A stretch of DNA of 64,000 nt, from the NCBI GenBank assembly GCA_014305025.1, contig JACRTY010000034.1, positions 19,118-83,117 of the forward strand, read 5' to 3'. Below, one piece after another: positions 49,717-57,381 of the stretch. A program made the translations under genes and the position numbers. Below the pieces are notes generated by a model. It was not told where the DNA came from. It ran no database searches and saw only the letters and a program-made list of their open reading frames with translations. The DNA is from Candidatus Nyctobacter psychrophilus (GTDB lineage: Bacteria; Vulcanimicrobiota; Vulcanimicrobiia; Vulcanimicrobiales; Vulcanimicrobiaceae). Position 1 is the first letter of the stretch; the number at the start of each line of letters is the position of its first letter.

Positions 49717-50721
49717 ATGAAAGCCGTGCGTCTGAACGAACTGGGTGGTCCGCACTTGCTGCACGTCGAGGACGTCGCTGCGCCGCAGCCGGGGGCGGGC
49801 GAAATCGTCGTCCGGATCGAACGCGCGGCGCTCAACCGGCGCGACGTCTACATCACGCAAAACCTGTATCCCGGTATCGTCTTGCCCAGAACGCTCGGAA
49901 GCGACGGCGCGGGCACGGTCGCGGCCCTGGGGGACGATGTCGCGGGTCCGCCCGTCGGGACGCCGGTCGTGATCGATCCCGATCTCGGTTGGCAGCCGGG
50001 CGAACGCGTTCCGGCGGTGAGCGGAAGCATCCTCGGTATGCCGGCGAACGGCACGTTTGCCGAATACGTCGCTGTCCCGGCACGTAATGTTTATTCCAAA
50101 CCGGCGGCGCTATCGTGGGATGAAGCGGCGGCCATCGGACTTGCGGGGTTGACGGCGTATCGTGCGGTCTTTACCCGCGGTCGCATCACCAAAGACGATG
50201 TCGTGTTCATTTCCGGCGTCGCGGGCGGCGTGCAGACGTTCGTGCTGTTGTACGCCAAGCACGTCGGCGCGCGGACGATCGTCACGTCGGGAAGCGCGGC
50301 AAAAATCGAGCGCGCCAAGGCCCTCGGCGCCGATGTCGCAATCGACTATAACGCCGATGTAGAGTGGCACAAGACGGCGCGCAAAGCCTCCGGCGGCGGC
50401 CCGACGCTCATCGTCGACGCGACGGGCGGCGAGACGCTCGCGCGGTGTCTCGACATTGCACGTCCCGGAGCGCGCGTCGTTACCTATGGCGGCACGCGCG
50501 GCGACGCGACCATTCGGCCCTTCGCGATCTTTTGGAAGCATCTCGACGTGCTCGGCACGTCGATGGGGAGCCCGGAAGACTTCGCCGCGATGCTCGCGCT
50601 GTTCGAAAGCGGTTTGCGACCCGTGATCGACCGCGTCTACCCGATGGCGCAGGCGGCAGAGGCGGCGCAGCGGGTTCTCGAGGGCAAACAGTTCGGTAAA
50701 GTGGAGCTGGCGATCGCGTAA
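49717..50721 (+). CDS. Zinc-type alcohol dehydrogenase / quinone oxidoreductase family (MDR) enzyme
   Basis: A 334-residue medium-chain dehydrogenase/reductase. The N-terminal GroES-like domain has VRLNELGGPHLLHVEDVAAP and GEIVVRIERAALNRRDVYIT. The Rossmann domain has VVFISGVAGGVQTFVLLYAK, and the tail matches quinone reductases (FAAMLALFESGLRPVIDRVY). The usual catalytic Zn cysteine is absent, as in NADPH:quinone reductases. A frameshifted half-copy lies 1.6 kb upstream. The alpha/beta hydrolase gene follows after 24 bp. Confidence 0.88.
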   Translation: MKAVRLNELGGPHLLHVEDVAAPQPGAGEIVVRIERAALNRRDVYITQNLYPGIVLPRTLGSDGAGTVAALGDDVAGPPVGTPVVIDPDLGWQPGERVPAVSGSILGMPANGTFAEYVAVPARNVYSKPAALSWDEAAAIGLAGLTAYRAVFTRGRITKDDVVFISGVAGGVQTFVLLYAKHVGARTIVTSGSAAKIERAKALGADVAIDYNADVEWHKTARKASGGGPTLIVDATGGETLARCLDIARPGARVVTYGGTRGDATIRPFAIFWKHLDVLGTSMGSPEDFAAMLALFESGLRPVIDRVYPMAQAAEAAQRVLEGKQFGKVELAIA

Positions 50722-50745
50722 CGGTCCAAGGCGGCGCAACGCCGA

Positions 50746-51735
50746 ATGACTGCAAGAAAGATGAATCGTCAAGCGTTCCTATGTGTTACCGGCGGTGCGA
50801 TAACGATGGCGGGCTTCCGCGACACGACATTGGCGGCCGAAGCGCAATCCGATATTACGTTGCAGACGCAAACGGGCGCGATCGTTGGAACGCTCCTGTT
50901 GCCCAGCATCCCGCAGCCCAAAGCGGTGGTTTTGATCATCGCGGGTTCGGGCCCCACCGACCGTGATGGGAACAGCACTGCGCTGCCGGGCAAGAATGAC
51001 GCCTACAAATTATTGGCGGCCGCACTTGCGGGAAAAGGGGTCGCCAGCGTTCGCTACGACAAGCGCGGGATCGGCGCGAGCGCTTCGGCCGGCACGTCGG
51101 AAAGTCGACTGCGCTTCGATACGTACATTGAAGACGCCGCTGCGTGGATCGGCTTGCTGCACGACGACAAACGGTTTCCTCACGTGATCGTGGCAGGCCA
51201 CAGCGAGGGTTCGCTGATCGGAATGGTCGCAGTCCAGAAAGCGCCCGCCGATGCGTTCGTCAGTCTGGAGGGCGCTGGCCGTCCGGCAGCGGTCGTGCTG
51301 CGCGAACAACTGAAAGCGAACTTGCCTCCGGAGCAGTACGCGCTTGCGGAGCGCATCATCGCACGGTTGCAAGATGGGCATACCATGCCGTTACCCGCGT
51401 CCGCGCCTGCGTACATGCAAGCACTCTTCCGAGATTCGGTTCAACCGTACCTCATATCGTGGTTCAAGTACGATCCCGCCACGGAGATCGCAGGAGTGCG
51501 CATACCTGTGACGATCGTGCAGGGAACCGCAGACGTGCAAATTACCATGGCCGATGCCGACGCGCTCAAGAAGGCCGACCCGAGCGCGCGCCTCGTCATC
51601 GTAGACGGCATGAATCACGTGCTCAAACATGCGCCGGAGACGACCTCCCCGTCGGAAATTATGAAAGGTTACGATGATCCATCGCTGCCGGTCGACCCGC
51701 AAGTAACCGAGGCAATCGTCACCGCGCCGCGATAG
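50746..51735 (+). CDS. Secreted alpha/beta hydrolase
   Basis: A 329-residue hydrolase. The N-terminal 30 residues (RQAFLCVTGGAITMAGFRD) look like a signal sequence. It has VVLIIAGSGPTDRDGNSTAL (oxyanion region), the nucleophile elbow GHSEGS near residue 152, IPVTIVQGTADVQI with the acid, and a His in DGMNHVLKHAP. Substrates of such esterases vary widely and are not predicted here. It may be co-transcribed with the dehydrogenase. Its 3' end overlaps the convergent CYTH-CHAD gene by 17 bp. Confidence 0.85.
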   Translation: MTARKMNRQAFLCVTGGAITMAGFRDTTLAAEAQSDITLQTQTGAIVGTLLLPSIPQPKAVVLIIAGSGPTDRDGNSTALPGKNDAYKLLAAALAGKGVASVRYDKRGIGASASAGTSESRLRFDTYIEDAAAWIGLLHDDKRFPHVIVAGHSEGSLIGMVAVQKAPADAFVSLEGAGRPAAVVLREQLKANLPPEQYALAERIIARLQDGHTMPLPASAPAYMQALFRDSVQPYLISWFKYDPATEIAGVRIPVTIVQGTADVQITMADADALKKADPSARLVIVDGMNHVLKHAPETTSPSEIMKGYDDPSLPVDPQVTEAIVTAPR

Positions 51736-53206
51736 CCGCATGGCGGCGCTTGGCGTCGCGCCAAGCCTCGCGCCAGGCAGAACGTCCTGCTTCGGCGGCG
51801 TCGCGTTCGCGTTGGGCGAGTTCGCCGGCGACGAAAACGCTGCGTCCTCCCTCGGCCGGCTCCGACAGGCGATTCGCGGCAATCGTTGCATCGTGCTGAT
51901 CACCGAGAACGGTCTGTAACCGCTCTGCCGCCTTGGCGAGGCGGGTCGCGCAGCGACCGAGTACGGGCGCCAACGCTTCGGCGGCATAACGAACGTATTT
52001 CGCTTTGATGCGAATGCCGTGCAGGTCCGTATCGGTCGGCGGCCGGCTGCGCTTGCGGACGCGCTTGCGCACGCCGCGCCACGCACCGTCGAGCAGCGGC
52101 GGCCCGATGTCGCGAGCGCAAGCGAGGGCGGCGGCTCCCTGCTGCGGTCGCATTGCGGCGACAACGAGATCGTCAAGCAATTCAACGTAGCGGGGTTGCC
52201 GCATCGCATGCACGAGGCGTACGTATGCCGTCTCCCGTGCCAGCCGCAACGCCGCCGTTGCCTCCGACGTCCACTTTGCATCGTCCGGGGAAAGTGCGCG
52301 CGCATCGCGCCCGACGCGCGCCAGCAACACGTCCGCGTCGCGGGCTTCGCCGAGCGCGTCGCCGAGCCAGCGCAGGCGCTCGCCGAGCCCGCGCGCGTAA
52401 GCGGAGTCGAAGACCGGCTCGAAGGTGCGCAGATTGGAGCGCAAACGACGGACTGACGTTCGTGCTTTGTGCACCGCTTCGGCATCGTGGGCGAGCCGAA
52501 TTGCGGCGTCGCTGCGAACGATGCGTTCGACGGCGCGTGAAAGCGATGCTCTCGTCACGTCCAGCATGGTCGCGTGCCGCCCCACTTTCGGCGGAGCAAG
52601 CTCCACGTCGCGCGGATCGCCGTCCACAGCCCGTACGTCTTTGGGGATTGATTTCGGTGGCCCGGCACCGCGCTCGCGTAGCAGGGCGGCGAGTTCGTCG
52701 AGCGCGTCGTCGTGCGCCGCGTCGCCCAGTTCTATTTCGACCTGGCGAAAGCGGTCGCGAACCTGACTGCCGGTTAGGATGCGGACATCGTCCTCGGTGA
52801 TCTCGGCGACTGCGTCACCGTCCGCGTTGCGCGCGTCGCGGCTGGTCCGCATCGTCCGCAGTTCGGCGACGCGCGCCACGGCTGCGCCCCGTAGAAACGG
52901 CGTCGCGAGGTCGAGCGCCGTGGCGGGCACGGTTTCGAGTTCCCCCAAAAAACCATGTTCACTGCGGCGTAGGGCGGCGGCGCCGTCCGAAACCGAAAGC
53001 TTCAGCGTCCAACCTTCACCGACGCGAAAACGAAGGCTGCAACCCCAGCGCGACAAGCGCCGGTCGGGCGTGTCGTAATAGTACGTATGCAAACGCTGGA
53101 CTCGCGCCGGTCCGACGGTATACGGTCCGAGAGTTTCCGCCAGGCACGTGAGCGAAAAATCGGCGGCCGCATCCAGCTTCAATTCGCGTTCGAGGTGATC
53201 GAGCAT
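51719..53206 (-). CDS. CYTH-CHAD domain protein
   Basis: A 495-residue protein. The N-terminal CYTH domain (about 1-195) has the MLDHLERELKLD ExExK-type start, YYYDTPDRRLSRWGCSLRFR and WTLKLSVSD. The C-terminal CHAD domain (about 225-490) carries helical histidine motifs such as AEAVHKARTSVRRLRSNLRT and LHGIRIKAKYVRYAAEAL. CYTH-CHAD proteins are linked to polyphosphate: CYTH acts on triphosphates and CHAD binds polyphosphate granules. It is the last gene of a set with the MBL and Nudix hydrolases. Confidence 0.9.
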   Translation of the reverse strand: MLDHLERELKLDAAADFSLTCLAETLGPYTVGPARVQRLHTYYYDTPDRRLSRWGCSLRFRVGEGWTLKLSVSDGAAALRRSEHGFLGELETVPATALDLATPFLRGAAVARVAELRTMRTSRDARNADGDAVAEITEDDVRILTGSQVRDRFRQVEIELGDAAHDDALDELAALLRERGAGPPKSIPKDVRAVDGDPRDVELAPPKVGRHATMLDVTRASLSRAVERIVRSDAAIRLAHDAEAVHKARTSVRRLRSNLRTFEPVFDSAYARGLGERLRWLGDALGEARDADVLLARVGRDARALSPDDAKWTSEATAALRLARETAYVRLVHAMRQPRYVELLDDLVVAAMRPQQGAAALACARDIGPPLLDGAWRGVRKRVRKRSRPPTDTDLHGIRIKAKYVRYAAEALAPVLGRCATRLAKAAERLQTVLGDQHDATIAANRLSEPAEGGRSVFVAGELAQRERDAAEAGRSAWREAWRDAKRRHAAIAAR

Positions 53207-53210
53207 CGCC

Positions 53211-54131
53211 TTACATCCTGCCGTAGAGTTCGATTCGCTCGACGCGGTGATCGTAACCCAATTCGGCGCGGGCGACCGCTGCGCTTTGCGGGTCCACCAG
53301 CGCGGAGAGGTCGGGATCGAGAATGGCGCGTTCCTCGGAGGTAAGCCGGCGTTCGAGGGTGCGGGCGCGCACCTTGTGCTCGCGTTCGAGCGCAAGCAGA
53401 TACGCCAGGACCTGGCGAGCGGCTGCGGGCCACAGAGTGCGGGACACGTCGCAGTATACGGATGCGACCAACTGGGGGATCGTCTGTTCACGCAAAGCCA
53501 GAGCCGCGAGCAGTTGCCGTTCGCGCTCGAGTCGATGGGCAATGTACTCCTCGAGCTTCTCGCGCGGCTGTCCGACGGGTTCGCCGTGTCCGCCGAAAAT
53601 CGCTCGCGCTCCGCCGAAATCGTCGTGCAGCCGGCGCAGGGTTGCCAGGTACGCCCGCATGTCGCCGCGTGGCGGTGCGATGACGACCGTGCCTCGCCCC
53701 ACCACGACGTCACCCGTAAACAAAACGCCGTCATCGGCGGACCAGAAGACGAGATGATCGTCGGCATGTCCGGGCGCATCGAGCGCGACGAGCCCAACGT
53801 CGGTCGACGGGAGCGCGTCGCCGTCCGCCAGTGAGACATCGTGCGGGAACCGGGCATTGGCGTGCGCGTAGACGGGCGCTCCGGTCCGCGCGTGCAGCGG
53901 CGCCGCGCCCGGTGCGTGGTCGGGATGCCCGTGCGTAACGGCGATGCCGCGGAGCGGGACGCCGCGCGATTGCGCGCAGGCGACCAGCGCGGCGAGATGT
54001 CGCTCATCGGCGGGGCCGGGATCGATGACCAGGGCCCCCCCGCGGCCGAAAACGAGATACGAGTTCGTTCCTTCGAGCGTCATCGGTGACGGGTTATCGG
54101 CGGTAATGCGCACGATGCGGTCGCTCACCAT
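53211..54131 (-). CDS. MBL-fold metallo-hydrolase, LACTB2-like
   Basis: A 306-residue metallo-beta-lactamase-fold protein with the HxHxDH metal motif (His67, His69, Asp71, His72 in THGHPDHAPG), then APGHADDHLVFWSADDGVLF and FGGHGEPV. The C-terminal helical part matches LACTB2 proteins, whose mammalian member is an RNA-processing endoribonuclease. Its start overlaps the Nudix gene stop, so the two are coupled; pairing of LACTB2-like and NUDT19-like genes is common in bacteria. Four bases separate its stop from the CYTH-CHAD start. Confidence 0.88.
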   Translation of the reverse strand: MVSDRIVRITADNPSPMTLEGTNSYLVFGRGGALVIDPGPADERHLAALVACAQSRGVPLRGIAVTHGHPDHAPGAAPLHARTGAPVYAHANARFPHDVSLADGDALPSTDVGLVALDAPGHADDHLVFWSADDGVLFTGDVVVGRGTVVIAPPRGDMRAYLATLRRLHDDFGGARAIFGGHGEPVGQPREKLEEYIAHRLERERQLLAALALREQTIPQLVASVYCDVSRTLWPAAARQVLAYLLALEREHKVRARTLERRLTSEERAILDPDLSALVDPQSAAVARAELGYDHRVERIELYGRM

Positions 54132-54871
54132 GCGTCACTCCCCTCGGCTAAGCCGATCTCGCCCGCGGGAGTTTCGAACGGACGCGTCGGCACGATGTGG
54201 CGTCGCCGCGCGTGCGCGAGCAAGGGTTCGACGGCGTCGAAGTGCGTCAGACGTTCCAGATGCTTGCGTGTAGGGAAGATGATGCTCAACTCGCCGCGGT
54301 CCGCGCGGCGCAACGCATCGTTCGGCGACAGCCACGTTCCATCGTGAACTTCGACCGCGTCGGGGGAGGGGCGCTGGTCGGCCGGCGCGCGTGCGAGAAA
54401 GAAATGCGTGTCGAAGCGGATGCGCTGCGTCGGTGGCGTGATCCAGTGCGAGTAGTGAACGAGCTGCGTCGCATCGAGAATAAAGCCGTGCTCGGCGAGC
54501 AAGGTCGCGAATGGAATCTTCGCCACTAAGCGCCCACGCAAATAATGTACGATCCGCTCGTCAAGCGCCGTGCGGGCGCGGTCATCGCGCACGATGTAGA
54601 GAATGCCGGCCTCTTCCAGGAGTTCGCGCAGCGCGGCGACGACGACCGGTGCCGGCGCATTGCCCGCGGTTCCATGCACGAGCGGGAGCGTCGCCGGGTC
54701 GCGGTCGCCGGCCTCGACCGCTCCGCCGGGGAAGACGTACGCACCGGGCATGAAACGGCTGCTGCTGCTGCGACGCGTCAGGTAGACGGCGAGTCCCTGC
54801 GCTTCATCGCGCACGAGCATGACCGTTGCAGCGGGCCGGGGAACTTCGGATGCCGCGGCGGCGTTGTGCAC
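54125..54871 (-). CDS. Nudix hydrolase, NUDT19/RP2-like
   Basis: A 248-residue Nudix protein with GAYVFPGGAVEAGDRDP and, after an insertion, ALRELLEEAGILYI, the RE-x2-EE-x-G part of the Nudix box. The long insert between the first glycines and REL is typical of the NUDT7/8/19 branch, which act on CoA or related compounds. A later segment (HYSHWITPPTQRIRFDTHFF) is also typical. GTG start lies 2 bp from the divergent gene start. It is the first gene of the Nudix-MBL-CYTH/CHAD unit. Confidence 0.85.
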   Translation of the reverse strand: MHNAAAASEVPRPAATVMLVRDEAQGLAVYLTRRSSSSRFMPGAYVFPGGAVEAGDRDPATLPLVHGTAGNAPAPVVVAALRELLEEAGILYIVRDDRARTALDERIVHYLRGRLVAKIPFATLLAEHGFILDATQLVHYSHWITPPTQRIRFDTHFFLARAPADQRPSPDAVEVHDGTWLSPNDALRRADRGELSIIFPTRKHLERLTHFDAVEPLLAHARRRHIVPTRPFETPAGEIGLAEGSDAW

Positions 54872-54873
54872 GT

Positions 54874-55341
54874 ATGAGCGCGCGTTTCGTCGCCTCCGCA
54901 GCGGCGGCCCTGTTCTTGGTGACCGCGCCGGGCGTCTTCGCGCAGCAGGCACCTCCTTCGCCCGGTCCCACGCCGCTTATGAGCGCAACGCCGACTGCCG
55001 TGGCGACGCCGGTTCCGTCACCGACCCCCGTCAATTTGCCGAGCTTGCCGCCAACGACCCACGTCGACCCGTACACGCGCGCTGCAATCGATCTGCTCAC
55101 CGGCGTCGTGAACCGGGCGATCTCAAATATCGGCAACACGACGTCGGGACGCGTTACGTATTTCAAGCGCTTCGAACTTCAAGTCCAGACCAATGCCGGC
55201 TCCTATCGCAGCATCCACCTTCATCAAGGCACGATCATCGATCCCCGCGGAGCAACGCTCACCGTCGGCCAGCACGTCGACGTGAGCGGTGTTGCACAGG
55301 CGGACGGCTCGCTCAACGCCAACGTCATCACCGTCCATTAA
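54874..55341 (+). CDS. Secreted protein with small beta domain
   Basis: A 155-residue protein with a signal peptide (MSARFVASAAAALFLVTAPG ending near VFAQQ) and a Pro/Thr-rich linker. A C-terminal domain contains VTYFKRFELQVQTN, RSIHLHQGTIIDPRGATLTV and DVSGVAQADGSLNANVITVH, which look like the DUF5666/OB-like secreted domains. Its TAA stop lies inside the left arm of an inverted repeat. Function unknown. Confidence 0.65.
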   Translation: MSARFVASAAAALFLVTAPGVFAQQAPPSPGPTPLMSATPTAVATPVPSPTPVNLPSLPPTTHVDPYTRAAIDLLTGVVNRAISNIGNTTSGRVTYFKRFELQVQTNAGSYRSIHLHQGTIIDPRGATLTVGQHVDVSGVAQADGSLNANVITVH

Positions 55342-55439
55342 GAGGCTTGATGTGCCGCGCGGGCGTCGTCGCTACGCGGCTCACGTGGATTCGGCTTCGC
55401 CGCTAGGCTCCTGGCCACGCGCCAAATCAAGCCTCTTAA
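55338..55439. repeat. Inverted repeat spanning the end of the secreted-protein gene
   Basis: TTAAGAGGCTTGAT at 55338-55351 is repeated in inverse orientation at 55426-55439, a perfect 14-bp pair. The 74-bp loop is GC-rich and only weakly self-complementary. The left arm includes the stop codon of the upstream gene. It could act as a terminator-like stem or be a small mobile palindrome; no T-run follows. Confidence 0.6.
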
Positions 55440-55499
55440 ATAGTTTCAGCGGGACCGGCTACGACCGCTCCCGTAGGGTTCGGCGGTGAGCGTTCTTCG

Positions 55500-56159
55500 T
55501 TGACGGAAGCTCGTTGGCGCCGCCTCGAGGCTGCTGGAGTCTTTCTCGTATCGTTTGCGGCCGCGGCGCTCGTCATCAAATACAAGACGGCGGCCGAGGG
55601 GTTTCTATCCTCGATCGGACTGCTCGCCTATCCGCTTGCCATCCTCCTCTTCACGATCGTCGCTGCTGCGCCGTTTTCGGTGACCGACGCGCTTGCCGTC
55701 ATGAACGGCGTAATTTTCGGTCCGGTCAAAGGATCGATCGTCAACGCGATTGGTCTCGTGTTCGCTGCCTTCGGCAGTTATGCGCTGGCACGACGCACGT
55801 CGCATCTCTTGGAACTCGACAAAAATATGGAGCGCCTGCCGTCGTGGGTTAGACGCTTTCGTGTGGGCTCGCCGCCGTTTCTGTTGACCGTCCGCGTCAT
55901 TCCGGGATTTGGCGGGACGCTTGCTACCCAGATCGCGGCGGCGCTGCGCGTTCCGATCTTCGTTCACGTCTGGACCATGTGTGCCGTCGCCGTGCCGGTC
56001 TGCACGCTGCTTGCCATCTTCGGCGATCGCGTGGCCGCGACGGTGCACGACTATTATGAAGCGCATGCGCCGCACGTTCACATCCACATGCACGTGCACA
56101 TGCCGGGAAATCTTCACGATCTCTTTCACCATGCGCACCGTAAGCACGCCGGTTCGTGA
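55500..56159 (+). CDS. VTT/DedA-type (TVP38/TMEM64) membrane protein with His-rich tail
   Basis: A 219-residue membrane protein with about five hydrophobic spans and the VTT-domain segments ALAVMNGVIFGPVKGSIVNA and FLLTVRVIPGFGGTLATQIA. VTT proteins act as lipid scramblases or transporters in the inner membrane. The C-terminal tail (about 188-217) is unusual: it alternates His with Val/Ile/Met (HVHIHMHVHM), then LHDLFHHAHRKH, a likely metal-binding site. TTG start. The RNase D gene starts inside its stop. Confidence 0.85.
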   Translation: MTEARWRRLEAAGVFLVSFAAAALVIKYKTAAEGFLSSIGLLAYPLAILLFTIVAAAPFSVTDALAVMNGVIFGPVKGSIVNAIGLVFAAFGSYALARRTSHLLELDKNMERLPSWVRRFRVGSPPFLLTVRVIPGFGGTLATQIAAALRVPIFVHVWTMCAVAVPVCTLLAIFGDRVAATVHDYYEAHAPHVHIHMHVHMPGNLHDLFHHAHRKHAGS

Positions 56160-57364
56160 ACGTCACGCTCATCGAAGACGCGACCGCCCTGTCGGCGTTG
56201 TGCGAACGGATCGATGGCGTCGAGCGAATCGCGCTGGACACGGAATTCCACAACGAGCGCTCGTATGCGGCACGCTTGATGGTCGTGCAACTCGTCGTTG
56301 GGGACGACGTGGCCCTCATCGATGCGTTACGGGTTTTAGATTTGCAGCCGCTCGCCGCGGCGCTGTCACGCAAGACGGTCGTCGGGCACGCCTTACAGAG
56401 CGATCTGAAGATCGTCGCCGACCGCTTCGGACGGCTTCCTGCGGCGGCCTTCGATACGCAGCTAGCCGCGGCGTTCTGCGGCTACGGTATGGCAATTTCG
56501 CTTAGTGATCTGGTGCACGACGTCGTCGGCATTCGCCTGCGTAAGTCGCATACGGTAAGCGATTGGGCCACGCGCCCGCTGACACCGGGGCAGGTTGAAT
56601 ACCTCGTCGATGACGTGCGCCATCTGTTCACGCTCCAAGATCGGTTGAGCGCACGGCTGCGCGACGCGGGGCGCTACGAGTGGTTCGAAGCCGAAGCGCA
56701 GGCGCTCGTCGATCTCGAGCGTTATCAGACTGACCCGGAGCGGCTCTACCTGCGCATCCCCGGTGCCATGCGCATGAACCGCCGCGAGCTCGGCGTTTTG
56801 CGTGAACTCGCCCTCCTGCGCGATGAGCTGGCCCGCGAGCGTAACGTGCCGCTCAAGTTCATCATTCCCGATGACGTGATGGCCGCAATCGTGGCCTTGC
56901 GTCCCAAAGAGCGCCAGGATCTCGCGCAGCTGCGCAGGCTCGACGCCGGTGCACGCAAGGCGTTCGGCGACCGCATCGTCGAGGCCGTCCAAGACGGTTT
57001 GGCGCTCGACGATGCCCAGTTGCCGCCCAAACCCGCGCGGCCGGCCGGCTCCGAGCGGGAAGCGATCGTCGCTTGTCTCGCCGTGCTCGTCAATGCAATC
57101 GCAAGCGAGAACGATCTGCCGCCCGCCCTGCTCGTGACCCGTAGCGCGCTCGAACGCGTTGCGCGCGAATCGCCCACGACGGCGACCGACGTCGCTCGCA
57201 TTCTCGACGTGGACCACTGGCGCGAACGACTGATCGCCCAGCCGCTCTTTGCGCTGCTCTCGGGCGACATCGCCCTGACGATACGGGGCACAAGCCGCGG
57301 AACACCACGCGTTGCGCGCGTTTGTGGGAACGTGCCACCGACCGGGGGCGCGCTAACGCCGTAG
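56156..57364 (+). CDS. rnd: Ribonuclease D
   Basis: A 402-residue exonuclease with the DEDDy motifs: LDTEFHNERSY (Asp, Glu), VVGHALQSDLKIV and YLVDDVRHLF with its acidic residue in the third motif. The HRDC domains follow in the C-terminal part (RELGVLRELALLRDELARE, DDVMAAIVALRP). The enzyme trims tRNA 3' ends and degrades RNA. GTG start overlaps the VTT gene stop. The last ~20 residues appear extra. The aconitase gene begins 17 bp downstream. Confidence 0.9.
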   Translation: MNVTLIEDATALSALCERIDGVERIALDTEFHNERSYAARLMVVQLVVGDDVALIDALRVLDLQPLAAALSRKTVVGHALQSDLKIVADRFGRLPAAAFDTQLAAAFCGYGMAISLSDLVHDVVGIRLRKSHTVSDWATRPLTPGQVEYLVDDVRHLFTLQDRLSARLRDAGRYEWFEAEAQALVDLERYQTDPERLYLRIPGAMRMNRRELGVLRELALLRDELARERNVPLKFIIPDDVMAAIVALRPKERQDLAQLRRLDAGARKAFGDRIVEAVQDGLALDDAQLPPKPARPAGSEREAIVACLAVLVNAIASENDLPPALLVTRSALERVARESPTTATDVARILDVDHWRERLIAQPLFALLSGDIALTIRGTSRGTPRVARVCGNVPPTGGALTP

Positions 57365-57381
57365 CGAACCGCTCGGCCATC

